Shown here: in pieces, positions 1-9,039 of the stretch
Numbering within the stretch: position 1 is the stretch's first letter
Layout of the letters: the number at the start of each line of letters is the position of its first letter
The notes under the pieces: generated by a model
Databases searched by the model: none
Seen by the model: the letters and a program-made list of their open reading frames with translations, nothing else
What the model was told of the DNA's origin: nothing
From: an uncultured Candidatus Poseidoniales archaeon
GTDB taxonomy: Archaea; Thermoplasmatota; Poseidoniia; Poseidoniales; Poseidoniaceae
Assembly (NCBI GenBank): GCA_902625885.1
Contig: CACODE010000003.1
Coordinates: 52,264 to 116,263 of the forward strand
Reading direction: 5' to 3'
DNA length: 64,000 nt
Made by a program: the position numbers and the translations under genes

Positions 1-2
1 GT

Positions 3-926
3 GAAGTGGACCCTAACAAATGGATGGTATTCGGAGCGCATTTTGACATCGCTCCGCCGGTCAACGGGGGCATGCTTGACCCGCACATCTTCGGCCGCAC
101 GTACGGCACGAGGGTGGGTGCCTACGACAACACGGCAGGTACAGCCATGGTGTTGACCGTCGCCGAGGCCATGGCCAACTTCAACACGCGAAACACGATG
201 GTTTTCTGTCTGTGGTCCGGTGAAGAGGGTGGCAAGCGCGGAAGCGATTTCTGGACGGATTACTGGGTGAAGGAAGACAATCCTGATGTTGAGGTTACGA
301 ACTATGTCAATCTGGACATGGCCGGCGTAAATTGGCCAGGTGGTGGAGGAGCGCCTTGCGGTGGAAATCACGGTGGTGGTGACGGAGGATGCGATCCTCA
401 ACCCGCTGTGGACCCTGATGGTTATCCAAAGGATGAGGAAGTGTGGCCGATGCGTGTGTACATTGGACCGAGCCTCGACCACGACGTGATGAACCAGCCG
501 GGTATGGTCGGGTTGGCCATGTGGATCGGTTCAGACGCCATCGGTGTGGAAGAGCAGATGTCGATGTTGATAGGAACCGATTTGCCCGCAGACACGTGGA
601 AGGTTGACGACTGGATGAACAAAGACCGGCCGGAAATCATCGTCTACGAAGACACGACGGCAAGGTCAGACCACGCAACGTTCCAGGACAATCTCGGAAC
701 CGTGACGATGGGTTTTGGTGGGCTTGTCGACGGGTATTGGTGTTACCACCAAACCTGCGATACGGTCGACGAAATGCTTGACTGGATGGACACGACCGGA
801 AAAGACTACGGCGAAGAACGAAGCGGAAAGAGCAACCTCGTCGACGCTTTGGACACCATCACGTGGTGGGCAACCTACTCGTTCTTCCACTTGGATGAAA
901 ATCCGGTGCGAAACGCCTACTTGTGA
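3..926 (+). CDS. M28-family zinc aminopeptidase, 5'-truncated by window edge
   Basis: The reading frame is open to the left edge of the window, so the N-terminus (probably with a signal peptide) is missing. The visible 300-odd residues hold the M28 co-catalytic zinc layout: GAHFD (first His ligand), GAYDNTAGTA (bridging Asp), GEEGG (catalytic Glu and Glu ligand), NLDMAG (Asp ligand), and a late His in CYHQTCDT. Members of this family remove N-terminal amino acids from peptides and are usually exported. A Gly-rich insert with spaced cysteines and acidic residues lies near residues 105-140 of the visible part. An esterase lipoprotein follows 77 bases downstream on the same strand, consistent with a block of secreted hydrolases. 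The family is clear; the substrate is not. Confidence 0.85.
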   Translation, partial: EVDPNKWMVFGAHFDIAPPVNGGMLDPHIFGRTYGTRVGAYDNTAGTAMVLTVAEAMANFNTRNTMVFCLWSGEEGGKRGSDFWTDYWVKEDNPDVEVTNYVNLDMAGVNWPGGGGAPCGGNHGGGDGGCDPQPAVDPDGYPKDEEVWPMRVYIGPSLDHDVMNQPGMVGLAMWIGSDAIGVEEQMSMLIGTDLPADTWKVDDWMNKDRPEIIVYEDTTARSDHATFQDNLGTVTMGFGGLVDGYWCYHQTCDTVDEMLDWMDTTGKDYGEERSGKSNLVDALDTITWWATYSFFHLDENPVRNAYL

Positions 927-1003
927 TGATTACGGTCAACACCTTGCAAACAGAAGCTTGTCTTTTGCGTTAAATTGTTAGGAAAGACGGGGGTGCGAAG
1001 GTC

Positions 1004-1963
1004 ATGCAGCCCGTTGCAAAGGCATTGCTTGGGTGTCTTCTCCTGCTGATGTTGCCGCTTGCCGGTTGCACGGCAGCGCCAGTGAAGGAATCGGTCAACG
1101 ATGCTGAAACACTCGTTGAGATTGAAGACCCATGCATGCTGGCCACACAATCCTCACTGCAATCGCTGGTGAGTATTCAGGTCGACGGAGAGGACCGGTT
1201 CTTCCGCCTGTCTGTCCCCAGCTCGACACCAGGGACAAAACTGCCAATCGTCCTCGCTTTCCACGGTGGGGGAGATGCTGAAGAGGATTTTCCGCAACAA
1301 AACCAGTTCGATCAACTCGGTGAAACTGAGAAATTCATCATGGTCTACGTCATTGCAGACAGCGATCGAACCGCTGCAGAAGGCGATTGGTACCTCAACT
1401 CTGCAGCCACGTCCCGTGAAGACAACGACTTTTCAGAACAGATTGTTGATGATTTGGCGCAGGTGTTCTGCATCGACGAGGACCGACTGTACGCCACGGG
1501 CTATTCTCTTGGGTCCATGTTCACCTACGAAATCGCTTGTCAGTTAAATCAGCGATTTGCGGCCGTTGCTTCCTTTGCAGGAACCATGCCGGTCAGTCCA
1601 GAATCGTGTGATTTGCTCGGAAGAATGGCCGTTCTGCATATCCACGGGAAATTGGATTACATCATCGATTACGACGAGGACTGGGACTGGAAAGACGGAG
1701 AACACGAAGGGGTTGGTACGATGAGTAACATCCCGGGGATGATCGACTACTGGGCGGACAAATCAAACTGCCAAAACGAAAACACGCACTCGCACCTGTT
1801 TGGAGGAGACGATGTTGAGCACATCGTTCACACCGACTGCGCCGGCGATGTTCGCATTGAACACTACGGAATGGAAGCCCAAGAGCACACCTGGCCAAAC
1901 CAGGTTGACGGCACCGACACGTACGAATTGATTTGGAATTTCTTAAGCGATTTCACCAATTGA
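1004..1963 (+). CDS. Secreted esterase lipoprotein (PHB depolymerase / feruloyl esterase-like alpha/beta hydrolase)
   Basis: The N-terminus is a lipoprotein signal with lipobox LAGC (Cys22), so the protein is probably anchored outside the membrane. The rest is an alpha/beta hydrolase. AFHGGGDAEEDF (about residues 85-96) fits the oxyanion strand, GYSLG carries the nucleophile Ser168, HGKLD supplies a likely acid Asp218, and EHTWP supplies His295. This arrangement is typical of the LpqC/PHB depolymerase group, which cleaves ester bonds in polymers or plant-type esters. The length of 319 residues is normal. The ATG at 1004 is chosen because the signal peptide begins immediately. The substrate cannot be read from the sequence. 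Confidence 0.8.
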   Translation: MQPVAKALLGCLLLLMLPLAGCTAAPVKESVNDAETLVEIEDPCMLATQSSLQSLVSIQVDGEDRFFRLSVPSSTPGTKLPIVLAFHGGGDAEEDFPQQNQFDQLGETEKFIMVYVIADSDRTAAEGDWYLNSAATSREDNDFSEQIVDDLAQVFCIDEDRLYATGYSLGSMFTYEIACQLNQRFAAVASFAGTMPVSPESCDLLGRMAVLHIHGKLDYIIDYDEDWDWKDGEHEGVGTMSNIPGMIDYWADKSNCQNENTHSHLFGGDDVEHIVHTDCAGDVRIEHYGMEAQEHTWPNQVDGTDTYELIWNFLSDFTN

Positions 1964-1981
1964 TTCCAGACTGCAGGGCCT

Positions 1982-2794
1982 TCAGCGAACAAGGTTGGAT
2001 ATGGTCTCAGCGATAGTGTGCAAAACACCCATGGGGCTCCATACGTTGGAAAACCACAAGAAGACCGGAACAGCGAAAATCAAGAGAACAAGGTAGAAGG
2101 CACGCTCGCTCCAGTCTTTAATCTTCAGACCGTCAAGCGGTCCGAAAGGCAACATGTTGAACAGTCCAAGAATCAGGTTGGCTTGCAACCAGAAAACACC
2201 CGCATGGATGAGGATGGCTTGCCAAACCAAACTGCCGTTGGCAATGTAATCTGAAGCGGTGATCCTGCCCGCCGTGGCGACCCCGTCAAAAGCCCCTGAA
2301 AGGCCGAGGACCAGCCCCCAAACAGGAATGCCGATGAGGAACAACCCGAGATTGGTTAACGGCCCTGCGACGGCGATGTGGCCGTTTTGTCGACGAGTGA
2401 CGACACCAGCCACCATGACGGCCCCGGGTGCCATGAACACGAAACCAAGGAGAAGGGAAATGATGACACCGAATTGCAGACCTTTTGGGTCGGCTCGAAA
2501 TTCTGCCCAACAACCGTTTTTCTTCGCCACCAGCTTGTGACCGATTTCATGCACGAGAAACGCCGGGCCAACCGCAATGAACATCACCGGCATGGAGAGA
2601 AGGAGAAGGACCAACCACGTTGAAAAACCGTATTCGTTGATTCCAGAGATGCCATAGACGGACATAAATCCGAGAGCGAGGGTAAAAGCGGCCATGGCAA
2701 GTGCAAGATGGTTTTTCTCGGTCTTGCTAAAGTGCCACAGACGACCCGTGTGATGTTTTGGTTTCTCCCAAGTTGACTGGTTGAGAAATTGCAT
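1982..2794 (-). CDS. Membrane-embedded site-2-type metalloprotease (M50-like)
   Basis: This is a multi-pass membrane protein of 270 residues from the ATG at 2794. A transmembrane helix carries the zinc motif HEIGH (His82, Glu83, His86). A second conserved site AGPLTN (about 143-148) and a third zinc-ligand motif NMLPFGPLDG (Asp221) follow, the three hallmarks of site-2 proteases that cut substrates within the membrane. The frame stays open another 50 codons upstream to 2944, but that extension is polar, has no membrane or domain character, and the HFSKTEKNHL segment just inside the shorter form looks like the natural N-terminus, so I prefer 2794. It converges on the esterase gene with 18 bases between stops. 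Confidence 0.8.
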   Translation of the reverse strand: MQFLNQSTWEKPKHHTGRLWHFSKTEKNHLALAMAAFTLALGFMSVYGISGINEYGFSTWLVLLLLSMPVMFIAVGPAFLVHEIGHKLVAKKNGCWAEFRADPKGLQFGVIISLLLGFVFMAPGAVMVAGVVTRRQNGHIAVAGPLTNLGLFLIGIPVWGLVLGLSGAFDGVATAGRITASDYIANGSLVWQAILIHAGVFWLQANLILGLFNMLPFGPLDGLKIKDWSERAFYLVLLIFAVPVFLWFSNVWSPMGVLHTIAETISNLVR

Positions 2795-3052
2795 CAAGGC
2801 GTTGCCAAAAGACCCGTTCGTTTCAAAATGAAGCGTTCCACGGTCGTCAACCCGTTGATGTACCCGGTGTATCCGTGGCTGACCGCGCGTGTTTCGAAAG
2901 GGGTCGTCATCAAGAATGTCGGCGCGCGAATCCCTTGCCCCCATGGATGGCCTTCTTTCCCTCGTATGATTTGAAGGCTCGTGTGCAAGGTTTCATTTCG
3001 TAGACGGGTGAGGAGGGTTTGAACGCCGCAACTTGGCCGTAGGTGATGGAGA

Positions 3053-3565
3053 ATGGGTGATAAAGAGAGGCAAGAACGGGATGATGTCTTGTTCCTCTTT
3101 GATTCAGGACTGTCTCCTGAGCAAATCGCCACGATAAAACAGATATCGGTCGCTGATGTTGAGGACGTTGTTCAGCTTCGGAAAAACGCCGTCCGAAAGG
3201 AAAAACAACAGAACATCATACAGGATATCAGCAACAACAACCCTTGGAAAGACGGTGTGCCAGGTATTGACGTTGTGCGAGAGGTCGTTGAATCCGTGCC
3301 GCCTGGAACGGTTGATATGGACACTTACGGGGCACGGACCGTTCCTTCAAGGCCGATCAAGAAAACAGACCGAAGCGATCGTGTGGGTGAAGACACCGTG
3401 CTCACGGACCGCGTGCAAGCCGCTGCAGAAACATCGAACATGGACGAAGAAGCGGCAAAAATCTTCGAGGACATTGAATTTGAACGGCGTCAAAAGGAAA
3501 GGAAAGTGTTGGAAGGCGCCATGAAAGACATCAAGGACATGGTGGATGACGATTTGGAATTCTGA
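3053..3565 (+). CDS. Hypothetical soluble protein with possible N-terminal helix-turn-helix
   Basis: I do not recognise a family. The 170-residue protein is very polar and highly charged. Residues about 8-45 (FDSGLSPEQIATIKQISVADV) resemble the short helical pattern of sigma-like or resolvase-like HTH segments, where a 'gls.eqIA' helix precedes a second helix. The middle part is Pro/Gly/Asp-rich and probably disordered. The C-terminus (about 125-165) is a likely amphipathic helix rich in Glu, Lys and Arg. It is divergent from the M50 gene and convergent with the next membrane gene, with 29 bases between stops. Confidence 0.65.
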   Translation: MGDKERQERDDVLFLFDSGLSPEQIATIKQISVADVEDVVQLRKNAVRKEKQQNIIQDISNNNPWKDGVPGIDVVREVVESVPPGTVDMDTYGARTVPSRPIKKTDRSDRVGEDTVLTDRVQAAAETSNMDEEAAKIFEDIEFERRQKERKVLEGAMKDIKDMVDDDLEF

Positions 3566-3594
3566 CAGTTTCCCGTCCTCTTGCGATGTCCCGT

Positions 3595-4107
3595 CTACCA
3601 AAAGCCACCAAGGGCGTTATCCTCAATGATTTGTTTTTCATAATCGGTTTTGCCGAAACCCTCCGGAACGCCCCATTTTTTCAAATAAAATTCAATGGGA
3701 ACGGCGCCGTTTCCCCTATCTACGCCGTAATTCTGATCGTAAACCCCCTCCACGACTGGTGCAGGACCGTCGTACGTCAAGTACCAATCCTCGGGTACAT
3801 GCGGGCCGGTATCGGTTCCATCGGGGCCCGCCCAATTGTCACCTGAACGGGTATGTGTTGCTTCGTTCCCCAACTCTCCGTTCATCCCAATGTTTTGTGA
3901 AATGAATTGATAAGCGACAACATTGGCAACGAGAAGAAGGATGGCAATACCGATTGTTGCGCCAATTCGAACGGTCATATCGGCGCTCAATTCTGGCGTT
4001 AAGAACGCGAAAATCACGAAGGTGGTGGTGACCCAACCGAAACCGAGGTACACCGGTAGAATTTTGAGAATTTGTTCGTTGTTACTACCCTCACCAGCAT
4101 CGTTCAT
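3595..4107 (-). CDS. Hypothetical membrane protein with extracytoplasmic C-terminal domain
   Basis: From the ATG at 4107 the product has 170 residues. Two hydrophobic helices lie near residues 14-34 and 45-66, followed by a polar domain of about 100 residues rich in Asp, Gly, Tyr and Trp. The frame is open further upstream to 4287, but the extra 60 residues are Cys/Ser/Arg-rich and look like chance reading frame. It is the last gene of a same-strand run with the genes at 4196-4885 and 4889-6229, so the three may form one membrane assembly. No family is recognised. Confidence 0.65.
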   Translation of the reverse strand: MNDAGEGSNNEQILKILPVYLGFGWVTTTFVIFAFLTPELSADMTVRIGATIGIAILLLVANVVAYQFISQNIGMNGELGNEATHTRSGDNWAGPDGTDTGPHVPEDWYLTYDGPAPVVEGVYDQNYGVDRGNGAVPIEFYLKKWGVPEGFGKTDYEKQIIEDNALGGFW

Positions 4108-4195
4108 GAAACCTGTGAATCGTTTCCAGCATATCGTTTTTTTTCCGGAACAAGACACTTCGCAACAGGCCTGCGAAGGTGATGAAAGGTGATGT

Positions 4196-4885
4196 TCACT
4201 CAACGAGTGAAAGACTCGCCTTGAACATGGTGACCGTGACGTCAACGGTAATTTCCTCATCTGTATCAAGGCCAATCGGGTCGGCAAAACCGAGTGGGGT
4301 ATTCACGTCAAGTTCGAGGTCGACAGAGAGGACACCAACCCCCCAGCCCGTTTCGGTCCAGGGTTCCAAAGCTTGGAATTCGTTAACCGCTGAAATGACG
4401 GTGGATTGTCCATCAAAATTTGGGTAGACCCGCAAATGGAGCTCGATCGGCACGCAACTGCTGTCCTGGCCTGAGAGGTTGCTTGCTGGGTCATTCCATT
4501 GCGCCGTCAAGTCGTTTTCAATGATGTCGCCGGCAATGGAATCGCACTGCACGGAAACACCTCCGTCTTCTTCAGATGTGATGGTGACATCAATGGAGCC
4601 GATGGTGTAGCCTTCAGGAACATCGATTTCCGACAGTTCAAACAGGACGTTCCTTGTTTCATCGTCTTGCAGTGTCTCGACGGTTTGCAAGGATTGATTT
4701 TGAATCTCAAAAGTGATGTTCCATTCCGGTGTGTTTGATGTGAATTCCGCTGTTGTCCTGAGGTCGCCAACAAAATCACCGACGGTCGTCACCAACAACA
4801 GCAAGGTCAGGGTGTAAGCCCCCAGCGTCGGAATACGGGATTCTTTGGTCATCAACACGTTTCGAATGGTCTGTTCTTCGCTCAT
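4196..4885 (-). CDS. Hypothetical single-pass membrane protein with large extracytoplasmic domain
   Basis: The 229-residue product has a short cytoplasmic start and one hydrophobic helix at about residues 20-42 (TLGAYTLTLLLLVTTVGDFV). After it comes a 180-residue domain rich in Thr, Val, Asp and Glu in alternating strand-like patterns, which suggests a beta-sandwich outside the cell. Two cysteines near residues 118 and 142 could form a disulfide. Its start lies 3 bases after the stop of the upstream membrane gene (4889-6229), so the two are almost surely co-transcribed. No family is recognised. Confidence 0.7.
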   Translation of the reverse strand: MSEEQTIRNVLMTKESRIPTLGAYTLTLLLLVTTVGDFVGDLRTTAEFTSNTPEWNITFEIQNQSLQTVETLQDDETRNVLFELSEIDVPEGYTIGSIDVTITSEEDGGVSVQCDSIAGDIIENDLTAQWNDPASNLSGQDSSCVPIELHLRVYPNFDGQSTVISAVNEFQALEPWTETGWGVGVLSVDLELDVNTPLGFADPIGLDTDEEITVDVTVTMFKASLSLVE

Positions 4886-4888
4886 GAT

Positions 4889-6229
4889 TCAACCCCCCAT
4901 AACCCCGAGTCCTGTGAAAAGGATAGAGATTGCAAAGACAAACGCCGTTATGCACCCGAAAACAACGTTAAACACTTTCAGATTGAATTCGCGTCCTTCG
5001 CTCTTCTCTGCGACGAAATCCCGTACGGTGTCCTTTACCGAAGCCGATCCTTCAATGAGGCTGCTAACGATTTTCTCCTCCCAACCGATGAAGATACCCA
5101 CCACGATGGCCAAAGCTGCAGAAGAAATCATATCGGGAATTGGAAGGAAAGACTGGATCAATTCAAGGATGGTTGACGAAACAATCAGTAGCATCAAAAT
5201 CACAATAATGCGAATCAGCCATCGGTTTTCTTTGCTCTTGGTGTCGACGATGTCGTAGTGCAGTAAAATGAACATGAAAAGGATCGGTGTGTAGAGATAG
5301 ACAAGCGCTTCTGAGGTGAAATCATACCATATGGAGTAAGCATAGGGGAAATCCTCACAGGATGTTTCGTAGCAACTCCGAACGATGTCTAAAACAGCAT
5401 AATCCGCCAGACCAGCGATAAACCCAATAATGAAAATAATGAACGTGAGGACCCCAAACGGCGAAATACCGATTTTGTATGAGCGCCAAATTTCACCTGA
5501 GCAGAGAACCAGTATGGCTCCTGCACCTAGTGTGAGGCGCATGTTCACACCACCCCACCAACTGTAGGAGGCGTACATGGCCGTTTCAATTGACTGCCGT
5601 TGGAAAAAGTAGTCGTTGATTGATAGAACCTGTGAAAGCCAGTACGTCATCGTTTCACCGTGAATGCCTATGAGGAGAAGTCCAGCGACCATTGATATTT
5701 TCCGCAGTCTGAGGTCCTCATCTCGCACTTCAGTGACGACAAAACGGATGTATATGGCCACCATGACGAGGTACCCTGGTATATGCAGAAAATTTTCAAC
5801 GTTGTAGTGAGCGAAATCGGTCATGAGGTGTAGCGTGGTAAAGAACACCGCTCCCGCAAAAGACATGCTGAGAAGGAACCAAAGGTCCCATTCCTTCTGG
5901 ATTATTCGAAACGGAAAGAAGAAGGGGAGGAGGGCCATCAAAACGACCGCACAGCTGAGGAAGAGGTTGGTTGCCGTGAAAGCAAAAGTCCCGGATACTT
6001 TGTTCAGGTAGAGGGAGGAGAATTCACCTTGGGCGCCGTACCTGAATTCCAAAACAGCCGTCATGAGGTAGCTCAGTCCCAGAAAAATAAGAATCCAACC
6101 AAGGATGCAACCCGTTATTCGATTGGTGGATGATTGTGAGTCACTGCGCCCGATGATGGAAAGTGTGGCGATGCCGAGAACAAGATCCACCACCGCAGCG
6201 ATGGGGACCATTGATTGAATCTCGACCAT
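4889..6229 (-). CDS. Hypothetical polytopic membrane protein
   Basis: The 446-residue product has roughly ten hydrophobic helices spread along most of its length. A polar C-terminal part (about 380-420) contains a charged stretch before a final helix. A loop near residues 283-297 has several Cys and acidic residues. No transport or enzyme motif is apparent. It is the first gene of a three-gene run on this strand (4889-6229, 4196-4885, 3595-4107). The gene uses more A and T at third positions than the purine and chaperonin genes elsewhere in the window, as do its neighbours. Confidence 0.7.
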   Translation of the reverse strand: MVEIQSMVPIAAVVDLVLGIATLSIIGRSDSQSSTNRITGCILGWILIFLGLSYLMTAVLEFRYGAQGEFSSLYLNKVSGTFAFTATNLFLSCAVVLMALLPFFFPFRIIQKEWDLWFLLSMSFAGAVFFTTLHLMTDFAHYNVENFLHIPGYLVMVAIYIRFVVTEVRDEDLRLRKISMVAGLLLIGIHGETMTYWLSQVLSINDYFFQRQSIETAMYASYSWWGGVNMRLTLGAGAILVLCSGEIWRSYKIGISPFGVLTFIIFIIGFIAGLADYAVLDIVRSCYETSCEDFPYAYSIWYDFTSEALVYLYTPILFMFILLHYDIVDTKSKENRWLIRIIVILMLLIVSSTILELIQSFLPIPDMISSAALAIVVGIFIGWEEKIVSSLIEGSASVKDTVRDFVAEKSEGREFNLKVFNVVFGCITAFVFAISILFTGLGVMGG

Positions 6230-6339
6230 GAATCTTCACATGCCCTACTGGAAATAGAGGTTCCGTCGTCATCAGCATAAAAGCCCAAGATTCAGAATCG
6301 GGGTAGAGACGCTGAAGTGAGAGGGTTGGAGTGTTCACC

Positions 6340-7101
6340 TCAAACAATTTTGGAAGAGGGTGAGCGAACAAAAGAAGGGGTGAGGAGATGGTAAGAGAGC
6401 CTTTGCGTTCCCTTGCCTTTGGACTTCTTTCCAATCAGTTCCACACGACCGAGTTCCGAAGTGTTGCTCACGTGGGTTCCAGCGCAAGGACATAGATCGA
6501 CCTGGTCGCCAATTTGAACGACGCGTAGGTCTCTAACGCTTGCTGGGAGGAGGTTCATGTTGGTTCTGTCGGGCGGCATGATGGTGTTGATTTCCTCTCT
6601 TGTCATGACGGAATCCGATACTTTCAGACCCGTATTGATGTGCCCGTTCACCACGTCCACCAACCGTTCCATCATGGCCTCGTCAAAAGAAATAGGATTG
6701 AAATCGATACGCGACTTTTCTGCATGAATTTGATTGCCGACGGTTCGCACGCCGTTGAACAGTTCGTAAGCAATACCGCTCATGAGATGTTGAGCCGTGT
6801 GCATGCGCATGTGAGCGTACCGAGTGTCCCAGTCAACGGTACCGCGAACTTCATCGCCAACAACAAGTTGGTGTTCGGTTTCTACCGTGTGCTGAACATC
6901 ACCCCTACCGCGAACTTCCTGCACGTTGATGTCGCCATTGGGACCTGACAGAACACCTGTGTCCCAGTACTGTCCCCCACCAAGTGGGTAGAACAAGGTC
7001 CGGTCGAGAACAATGGAATTGCCATCAATCGCTACGACTTGAGCGTCAAACGTTCGTGCGTAAGCCGCTTCAATGCTCTCGAGGTACAATTTCACCGTCA
7101 T
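6340..7101 (-). CDS. alaX: Alanyl-tRNA editing protein AlaX
   Basis: AlaX hydrolyses Ser- or Gly-tRNA(Ala) mischarged by alanyl-tRNA synthetase. The 253-residue product matches the AlaX-M size class: an N-terminal barrel with FYPLGGGQ (about 38-44), the zinc motif HTAQH (His101, His105), and the second zinc pair in CAGTH (Cys206, His210), which lies within the AlaRS editing-domain C-x3-H motif. The C-terminal GRVELIGKKSKGKG segment is also typical. The C-terminal glycyl-rich DNA-like arm of full AlaRS is absent, so this is a free-standing trans-editing factor. The start ATG at 7101 gives a normal N-terminus. Confidence 0.88.
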   Translation of the reverse strand: MTVKLYLESIEAAYARTFDAQVVAIDGNSIVLDRTLFYPLGGGQYWDTGVLSGPNGDINVQEVRGRGDVQHTVETEHQLVVGDEVRGTVDWDTRYAHMRMHTAQHLMSGIAYELFNGVRTVGNQIHAEKSRIDFNPISFDEAMMERLVDVVNGHINTGLKVSDSVMTREEINTIMPPDRTNMNLLPASVRDLRVVQIGDQVDLCPCAGTHVSNTSELGRVELIGKKSKGKGTQRLSYHLLTPSFVRSPSSKIV

Positions 7102-7139
7102 GGTGATGGTACGGTTGAGATGTTGATGAGGTTAACCTT

Positions 7140-8228
7140 TCACGCTGACGTGTTGACCGGAAGAGGATTTTTTTCGTGAAGGGCGAGTTGTCGCTTGAGT
7201 TCTCTAAAGCTGATCATCTTCCCGTTGACTTCATCCCATAGTCTCAATTTGATGGTTTTGAGACTGCTGAAAAAGCGGAGTTCTGGTGCCTGTTGGAAGA
7301 AGGGGTGAGAGAAATGGCATCGTTCGAGGTTGTAGTTGGGAATCATCGGGTTGAGGTGATGGATGTGATGATAGCCAATGTTGCCAGAGAACCACTGGAG
7401 AATTTTTGGAAGGTTGTAATAGCTGCTGCCCTCCATCGCTGCCGCCGTGTAATCCCACTCTTTGCCTGAAGCCCAATACGTATCTTCGAATTGGTGTTGG
7501 ACATAAAACAACCAGAGACCGAAACCGGCGGCCACCGCCATCATGGTGAATTGCATGAGAAGCCAGGTACCAAAGCCGTAGATCATGCTCATACCGATGC
7601 ACCAACCGGCAAGGGTGATGTTCATGAGGTGTACGGATTGCCTCTCTTTCTTTTTGGCTTTGGAATTTGGGAAGCGTTGAAGGATGACGAACAACACGAT
7701 GGGTGCGAACACGAACAGGATAATGGGGTTGCGTATGAATCGGTAACTTAGTTGCAATCGACGGGAAGATGATACGTACTCTTCAACCGTTAAGGTCCAG
7801 ATGTCACCAATGCCTCTGCGGTCGAGGTCCCCGTTGGTAGCATGGTGCCGTGCGTGTTCCCAACTCCACTGCCGGTAAGGTGTGAAAGTGAGCATACCGG
7901 TGATGAAACCAATGATGCTGTTGGCTCGTTTGGATTTAAGGAAAGAGCCGTGACCGCAATCGTGGAAGATAATGAAGGCTCGAACCATGAACAGGCCACC
8001 GAGAACAGCTGGCGGAATGCAAAGCCAGAGCGAGACGTCTTTCAAAAAATAAATAGAAACCCAAATGGCAAAAATCGGAACGAGGGTGTTGATCAGTTGC
8101 CACGTGGCGCGACCCGTGTGCGGTTGTTGGAACTCGGCGACGAGTTTTTTCCACTCTCGCTTGGACGAACGTTTCCTCTTTTGGGTTGTTTTTTGGAGGT
8201 TTTCTGTCGGATGAGTTCCCATCTGCAT
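7140..8228 (-). CDS. Membrane fatty-acid desaturase (delta-12/omega-6-like)
   Basis: All three histidine boxes of di-iron acyl desaturases are present: HDCGH (about 89-93), HARHH (about 125-129) and HHIHH (about 287-291), with hydrophobic helices between. The QHQFEDTYW segment before the third box is typical of the omega-6 / delta-12 subgroup. These enzymes insert a cis double bond into acyl chains using oxygen and ferredoxin or cytochrome b5 electrons. Archaeal membrane lipids are isoprenoid ethers, so the natural substrate is unclear. A ferredoxin and a flavoprotein-like gene lie just upstream on the same strand, a plausible electron source. ATG codons at 8228 and 8222 are both possible starts. 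Confidence 0.85.
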   Translation of the reverse strand: MQMGTHPTENLQKTTQKRKRSSKREWKKLVAEFQQPHTGRATWQLINTLVPIFAIWVSIYFLKDVSLWLCIPPAVLGGLFMVRAFIIFHDCGHGSFLKSKRANSIIGFITGMLTFTPYRQWSWEHARHHATNGDLDRRGIGDIWTLTVEEYVSSSRRLQLSYRFIRNPIILFVFAPIVLFVILQRFPNSKAKKKERQSVHLMNITLAGWCIGMSMIYGFGTWLLMQFTMMAVAAGFGLWLFYVQHQFEDTYWASGKEWDYTAAAMEGSSYYNLPKILQWFSGNIGYHHIHHLNPMIPNYNLERCHFSHPFFQQAPELRFFSSLKTIKLRLWDEVNGKMISFRELKRQLALHEKNPLPVNTSA

Positions 8229-8313
8229 CACCTACGCCACAAGGCGCTTCTAACCCGTGCCAGCGTGTGCCACCTAAGAAAGTGGTGTTTTTCGCCACAC
8301 CTAAATACGCCGT

Positions 8314-9039
8314 TTAAACGAGCGTTGGTAATTGCTCAAGCGCTCGTAAAACTGCGCTGTCAAAAGACAGGTCATCAAGATTTTTTGAAAGGTGAGGTGT
8401 GCATTGCTCGATAAAACCACGACTGGGTGACCATGACGGTTTATTGAGCCACCACAATTCGGTCATGCCGTCTCCACGCGAGAGGAAAAGATCGGGGTTG
8501 GGAGCTGTTGTTGCATCCTCTGATACAACCGTTCCGCCAAACCACGGAACAGTGACGGGGAAAGAAAGTGTGATTGGTGGATGTGGAGAAAGTGAGTGTT
8601 GACGGTTTCCGGGTCCCCGTTTCTCCGAGCTTTCGGTCAACGCAAGACGGTCCACCGTGAGAAGCGTGGGTTTGTCTCGTTCTGTAGACGTAAGTTCGAG
8701 ATGTATGGTTTGGTTCTTTTTTGTTGATGAGAGCACGCGCGTGCGGGTCAAGAATTGCACGCCATGACGGGCAATGTTAGCGGCGAGATGTTTCATAATC
8801 CAGTCCCAGCGACATCCCCAACCGTCGGCATTGGATTGAAGAGAAAGGAAGGTTTGTTGCTCTGAAGTAAAGTACGTGTTGAGAAGGTTTTGATCGACAA
8901 CACGTCCTGGGTGATTGACCGGTAAACCGAGTTCGGCTTCCATTTCAATGATGGTGACGTCGTTCTTTTCCACCAAGTGGTGTGCAAGAACAAGAGCCTC
9001 GATGGTACCGCCGATGAGAGCAATGCGCAAACACATCAC
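8314..9039 (-). CDS. Short FAD-dependent oxidoreductase-like protein, possibly geranylgeranyl-reductase related
   Basis: The N-terminus is a Rossmann-type beta-alpha-beta unit (RIALIGGTIEALVLAHHL), but the dinucleotide signature is degenerate (GGTIEA instead of GxGxxG). It continues with an acidic strand end (IIEMEAELGLPVNHPGRV) that resembles the E-x-x-x-E-I-G-x-P-V segment of geranylgeranyl reductases, then a helix containing RWDWIMKHLAANIARHGV. At 241 residues it is about 150 shorter than that family and lacks its C-terminal domain. Its start overlaps the ferredoxin stop in an ATGA arrangement, so the pair is translationally coupled. The assignment rests on pattern similarity and is tentative; it could be a decayed or repurposed flavoprotein. 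Confidence 0.5.
   Translation of the reverse strand: MMCLRIALIGGTIEALVLAHHLVEKNDVTIIEMEAELGLPVNHPGRVVDQNLLNTYFTSEQQTFLSLQSNADGWGCRWDWIMKHLAANIARHGVQFLTRTRVLSSTKKNQTIHLELTSTERDKPTLLTVDRLALTESSEKRGPGNRQHSLSPHPPITLSFPVTVPWFGGTVVSEDATTAPNPDLFLSRGDGMTELWWLNKPSWSPSRGFIEQCTPHLSKNLDDLSFDSAVLRALEQLPTLV

Noticed and set aside
2795..2944. Longer start for the M50-type protease
   Set aside because: The 50 extra codons are polar and show no family or membrane features.
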